A DNA stretch of 52,632 nucleotides from Bacteroidales bacterium. Lineage in GTDB: Bacteria; Bacteroidota; Bacteroidia; Bacteroidales; UBA932. The notes beneath the pieces are model-generated. The model was not told where the DNA came from, made no database searches, and saw only the letters and a program-made list of their open reading frames with translations. The stretch lies in NCBI GenBank assembly GCA_017458265.1, contig JAFTFV010000030.1:1-52632 (forward strand), written 5' to 3'. A program made the translations under genes and the position numbers. Below, piece by piece: positions 49,592-52,632 of the stretch (its first letter is position 1; each line of letters begins with the position of its first letter).

Positions 49592-50308
49592 CTACTTGAT
49601 AAGTGCCGAATTCCAGTTGTCATGCTTTACATTCTCCTCCACCTTCCCTATTATGCCGTCGCTGATGTGGATTATCTTGTCGGCTTCGTTGGCGACGCCG
49701 CTTTCGTGGGTGACTACGATTATTGTCATCCCGTCTTCCCTGTTCAGCTTGGTGAGGAGGTTCATCACTTCCACGCTGGTTTTGGAGTCAAGGGCGCCGG
49801 TGGGCTCATCGGCAAGGATGATGCGTGGGCTGGTTATGAGGGCACGGGCTATGGCGACGCGCTGCTTCTGGCCGCCGGACATCTCATTGGGATAATGCGA
49901 CGCCCACTGCGCAAGGCCAAGCCTGTCCAGGTACTCCATTGCCATGGCGTGGCGCTTCCTGCGGTTCACGCCCTGGTAGTAAAGCGGCAGTTCGACGTTC
50001 TCCACGGCCGTTTTGAAGCCAATGAGGTTGAAACTCTGGAAAATGAAGCCTATCATGCGGTTGCGGTAGTCGGCGGCCTGTTTTTCGGAAAGATCCTTGA
50101 TGAGCTTTCCGTCCAGGATGTATTCCCCGGTGTCGTAGTTGTCAAGGATACCGAGAATATTCAGAAGGGTGGACTTCCCCGAGCCGGATGCGCCCATGAT
50201 GGACACGAACTCCCCGCGCCCTATCTCAAGGTTTATTCCTTTGAGCACATGGAGAGGCTGCGCCCCCTGGTAAGTCTTGTTGATGTCTTTAAGCTCGATC
50301 AATGCCAT
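49592..50308 (-). CDS. MacB/LolD-type ABC transporter ATPase
   Basis: 238 residues: Walker [14 protein letters not shown]-loop FIFQSFNLI, signature [15 protein letters not shown], Walker [13 protein letters not shown] and switch VVTHES. The TGALDSKT signature and neighbours place it in the MacB/LolD group. First gene of the exporter operon; cytoplasmic face of the inner membrane. Its promoter is TATCTTTG on the minus strand at 50350-50343, with a leader of about 30 nt. Confidence 0.93.
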   Translation of the reverse strand: MALIELKDINKTYQGAQPLHVLKGINLEIGRGEFVSIMGASGSGKSTLLNILGILDNYDTGEYILDGKLIKDLSEKQAADYRNRMIGFIFQSFNLIGFKTAVENVELPLYYQGVNRRKRHAMAMEYLDRLGLAQWASHYPNEMSGGQKQRVAIARALITSPRIILADEPTGALDSKTSVEVMNLLTKLNREDGMTIIVVTHESGVANEADKIIHISDGIIGKVEENVKHDNWNSALIK

Positions 50309-50342
50309 ATCACTTCTACTGTATTAGTGACCTATTACACTG

Positions 50343-50350
50343 CAAAGATA
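50343..50350 (-). promoter_or_regulatory. -7 box (TATCTTTG) of the exporter operon
   Basis: On the minus strand, about 34 nt before the ATPase ATG, in the 221-bp divergent gap shared with dxs. Confidence 0.55.
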
Positions 50351-50515
50351 TAACGGTTTATTTGAAATGCAAAATATTTATGCAATTTCTTTGCCCGCCG
50401 CCATAATAATGACGGAGAAGTGCGCAATTTGTTAACTGCGCACAAGCTACGGACGGAAAATGGCCAGGGAAAACCGGCGGCGGGGAGAAGATGGGAGAGT
50501 TTGGGAAAATATTCG

Positions 50516-50523
50516 TATATTTG
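50516..50523 (+). promoter_or_regulatory. -7 box (TATATTTG) of dxs
   Basis: TATATTTG ends 6 nt before the dxs ATG at 50530, which would give an almost leaderless message. It also excludes the in-frame ATG at 50491, which lies upstream. Confidence 0.6.
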
Positions 50524-50529
50524 CACAAT

Positions 50530-52407
50530 ATGCTAAAACTACTCGAATCAATCGATTCTCCCGAGGATCTTAGGAAACTTCCAAAAAAGAAGCTGCCCCA
50601 GTTGTGTGCAGAGGTCAGGGAATACATGGTTCAGTGCTGTGCGGAAAACCCCGGCCACCTTGGTTCAAGCCTCGGTGCGGTAGAACTGATCACGGCCCTT
50701 CATTATGTATACAATACTCCGAAGGATAAACTTATATTCGACGTGGGGCATCAGGCCTATGCCCACAAGATTCTGACCGGAAGGCGCGAAGCCTTCAAAC
50801 AGAACCGCAAGCGTGACGGCATAAGCGGCTTCCCCAAGATGTCTGAAAGCCCTTATGATGCCTTCGGGGCCGGACATTCCTCCACTTCCATCAGCGCGGC
50901 GCTGGGTTTTGCCGAGGCCGCCAGGATCATGAGCACCGGCGAAAGGGTGGTGGCGGTAATCGGCGACGGAGCCCTCACCGGCGGCCTGGCCTGGGAAGGC
51001 CTCAACAACGCGGGCAATTCCAAGGCCGATGTCCTCGTAATCCTGAACGACAACAACATCTCCATAGACGAGGCCCGCGGAGGTCTTCACAACTATCTCC
51101 TGAAGGTTACAACGTCTTCCTTCTACAACCGCCTCAAGGGCAAGATTTGGCACAGCCTTGGCGAAGGAAAATTCCGCAACTGGCTGCAGCGGTTCGTGAT
51201 CAACTCCAAGTCCAGTCTGGTGCGCGGCAGCGGCGGCGCCCTCTTCGAATCCATGGGCTTCCGCTACTTCGGCCCCATCGACGGCAACGACATAGACCTT
51301 CTCACTGCCGTCCTGAAGCGCCTCAAGGGCATCAAGGGCCCCCGCATCCTCCATATAATCACCAAGAAGGGTAAGGGCTACGCCCCCGCCGAGGCCGATC
51401 CAGTCACCTGGCATGCCCCGGGCCGCTTCAACCCCGTCACGGGCGAACGCATCAAGACCGTATCGGCAGTGAGCAAGTACCAGGACGTGTTTGGAGACAC
51501 CCTGGTGGAACTGGCGGGAAAGGACAACAGGGTGGTGGGCATTACCCCCGCCATGGCGTCCGGCTGCGGAATGACCGGCTTCCAGAACGCTTTCCCCGAA
51601 AGGTTCTTCGACGTGGGAATCGAGGAAGGACATGCCGCAACATTCTCTGCAGGCCTTGCTGCTGCGGGCATGAGGCCGTTCTGCAATATATATTCGTCAT
51701 TCTCACAGCGCGCATACGACAATATCATCCACGATGCCGCCTTGCAGGAGCTCCCGGTAGTGTTCTGCCTGGACCGCGGCGGTTTGGTAGGGGAGGACGG
51801 CGCCACCCATGCCGGAACCTTCGACATGCAGGCATACAGGGCTGTCCCGGGCGTGACGATATCGGCCCCAAGGAATGAACTGGAGCTCAGGCGCCTTATG
51901 CATACGGCCCTCGGCCACAAGAGCGGACCTTTCTTTATAAGGTACCCGCGCGGGTACGGGGAAGGCGTACAGTGGAAGGATGTCCCTGCCGATACCCTCC
52001 CGGAGGGGAAGGGCGAAAAGCTTCTGGACGGAAAGACCGTGGCGGTGCTTGGCATCGGCCCTGTGGTGAACCGTGCGGTTGAGGCTGCGAAGAGGCACAA
52101 GACCGATTATTGGACAGGCCCCGCCGTCTGGGACATGCGCTACATCAAGCCCCTGGACAAGGATATCCTGGAAGAGGCCGCGAAATATAAAGTGATAATC
52201 ACCGTGGAGGACGGCAGCATGGCCGGGGGACTCTTCGGCGCCGTTTCCGAGTACTTCGCAGCCCGCCCTGACGCTCCCGCCATCAAGGGAGTAGGCGTTC
52301 CTGACAGGTTTATAAAGCAGGCGTCGAGGAGCGAGCAGCTTGAGGATTGCGGCCTGGATGCCGAAAGTCTCTTCGACCTTTTCATCAGCGCGATGAAAAA
52401 TATTTAA
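50530..52407 (+). CDS. dxs: 1-deoxy-D-xylulose-5-phosphate synthase
   Basis: 625 residues, the first enzyme of the MEP isoprenoid pathway: pyruvate plus glyceraldehyde 3-phosphate to DXP, thiamine-diphosphate dependent. Start at MLKLLESIDSPEDLRKL. Landmarks: NPGHLGSSLGAVELITALHY, FDVGHQAYAHKILTGR, GAGHSSTSISAALG, the TPP motif GDGALTGGLAWEGLNNAG to NDNNISI, the transketolase domain with DVGIEEGHAATFSAGLA and LDRGGLVGEDGATHAG, and the C-terminal TVEDGSMAGGLFGAV. Complete. ispH of the same pathway lies at 15004. Cytoplasmic. Confidence 0.96.
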   Translation: MLKLLESIDSPEDLRKLPKKKLPQLCAEVREYMVQCCAENPGHLGSSLGAVELITALHYVYNTPKDKLIFDVGHQAYAHKILTGRREAFKQNRKRDGISGFPKMSESPYDAFGAGHSSTSISAALGFAEAARIMSTGERVVAVIGDGALTGGLAWEGLNNAGNSKADVLVILNDNNISIDEARGGLHNYLLKVTTSSFYNRLKGKIWHSLGEGKFRNWLQRFVINSKSSLVRGSGGALFESMGFRYFGPIDGNDIDLLTAVLKRLKGIKGPRILHIITKKGKGYAPAEADPVTWHAPGRFNPVTGERIKTVSAVSKYQDVFGDTLVELAGKDNRVVGITPAMASGCGMTGFQNAFPERFFDVGIEEGHAATFSAGLAAAGMRPFCNIYSSFSQRAYDNIIHDAALQELPVVFCLDRGGLVGEDGATHAGTFDMQAYRAVPGVTISAPRNELELRRLMHTALGHKSGPFFIRYPRGYGEGVQWKDVPADTLPEGKGEKLLDGKTVAVLGIGPVVNRAVEAAKRHKTDYWTGPAVWDMRYIKPLDKDILEEAAKYKVIITVEDGSMAGGLFGAVSEYFAARPDAPAIKGVGVPDRFIKQASRSEQLEDCGLDAESLFDLFISAMKNI

Positions 52408-52411
52408 AAAG

Positions 52412-52444
52412 TTTTGGAGGATTGAAAAAAAGTTAATACCTTTG
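52412..52444 (+). promoter_or_regulatory. Promoter of the tRNA cluster
   Basis: TTTTG (52412-52416), 20-nt spacer, TACCTTTG (52437-52444), about 30 nt before the tRNA-Thr 5' end. Confidence 0.65.
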
Positions 52445-52474
52445 CAGTCCTTTCAGCAGATGAAGGATTGAGCT

Positions 52475-52548
52475 GCCGATATAGCTCAGTTGGCCAGAGC
52501 ACGTGATTTGTAATCTCGGGGTCGTGGGTTCGAATCCCTCTATCGGCT
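52475..52548 (+). tRNA. tRNA-Thr (anticodon TGT)
   Basis: 74 nt cloverleaf without encoded CCA. Acceptor GCCGATA pairs with TATCGGC, with discriminator T; D arm GCTC/GAGC; anticodon loop TTTGTAA with TGT at 52509-52511; T arm GTGGGTTCGAATCCCTC. The anticodon stem CGTGA/TCTCG has one T-T mismatch. Reads ACA. Confidence 0.92.
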
Positions 52549-52571
52549 CAAAGGACTTTGAAATAACACTT

Positions 52572-52632
52572 GGGAGGATCGCATAGTGGCAATTGCGGCG
52601 GACTGTAAATCCGCTCCCTCAGGGTTCGGTGG
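52572..52632 (+). tRNA. tRNA-Tyr (anticodon GTA), cut by the window end
   Basis: It starts GGGAGGA. The anticodon stem GCGGA/TCCGC encloses loop CTGTAAA with GTA at 52605-52607, and a long variable arm follows, as in bacterial tRNA-Tyr. The T arm and 3' end lie beyond the window. A tRNA-Thr/tRNA-Tyr order is usual in Bacteroidota, often upstream of tuf. Confidence 0.88.

Noticed and set aside
50665-51633. 322-codon open frame antisense to dxs
   Set aside because: Shadow of a strongly conserved gene.

Overview
The window looks like chromosome from an uncultured gut- or rumen-type member of the Bacteroidales. The evidence is the promoter pattern (-7 box TAnnTTTG, many genes with almost no leader), dense small lipoproteins with Bacteroidota-type signal peptides, a BACON domain, an NtrY/NtrC-like pair, and dxs followed by tRNA-Thr and tRNA-Tyr. 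I assign it from sequence features only and no species is claimed.

Layout. 1-352: non-coding, ending in a terminator. 353-705: remnant of a toxin-antitoxin pair (DUF6922-like antitoxin plus the first 31 codons of an AbiEii-like toxin) running in frame into a secreted GH5. 1962-5519: a lipoprotein, a ThuA-like protein and an unusual GH18/FN3-like/tyrosine-phosphatase lipoprotein. 5632-8516: an AT-rich accessory island (two lipoproteins, HepT and an HTH-nucleotidyltransferase antitoxin) bracketed by two copies of a ~125 bp palindromic repeat. 8606-14267: an overlapping operon of NtrC-like regulator, AsmA-like protein and PrmA. 14324-22784: core genes (cmk, ispH, efp, rlmH, NtrY-like kinase), into which a two-gene cassette (tandem-HTH protein plus a REP-associated tyrosine transposase, RAYT) is set, bracketed by inverted copies of the same repeat. 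22822-43140: a glycan locus. GH36 faces a seven-gene run: GH5_7, BACON-GH5, GH26, GH130, SGNH esterase, PA14-GH31 and GH3. It ends at a terminator and is followed by a second RAYT, a cellobiose 2-epimerase-like gene, a patatin and two tandem MFS genes. 43260-50308: a lipoprotein, a GNAT and a five-gene MacAB-TolC-type exporter operon. 50530-end: dxs, tRNA-Thr and the start of tRNA-Tyr.

How the glycan genes work together (family knowledge plus inference). Surface or periplasmic GH26 and GH5_7 would cut beta-mannan, GH36 would remove galactose, and the esterase would remove acetyl groups. An epimerase would turn mannobiose into mannosylglucose, which GH130 would phosphorolyse in the cytoplasm. 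GH31 with a PA14 insert, the other GH5 and GH3 fit xyloglucan or beta-glucan. No SusC/SusD pair and no dedicated regulator lies in the window.

The most interesting system is the RAYT/REP set: two homologous RAYTs, each beside its own palindromic repeat family, sharing an upstream 9-bp box (TATCCGTTT). One RAYT is translationally coupled to a double-HTH protein. A separate short repeat (VISS repeat) is inserted in frame in three coding regions.
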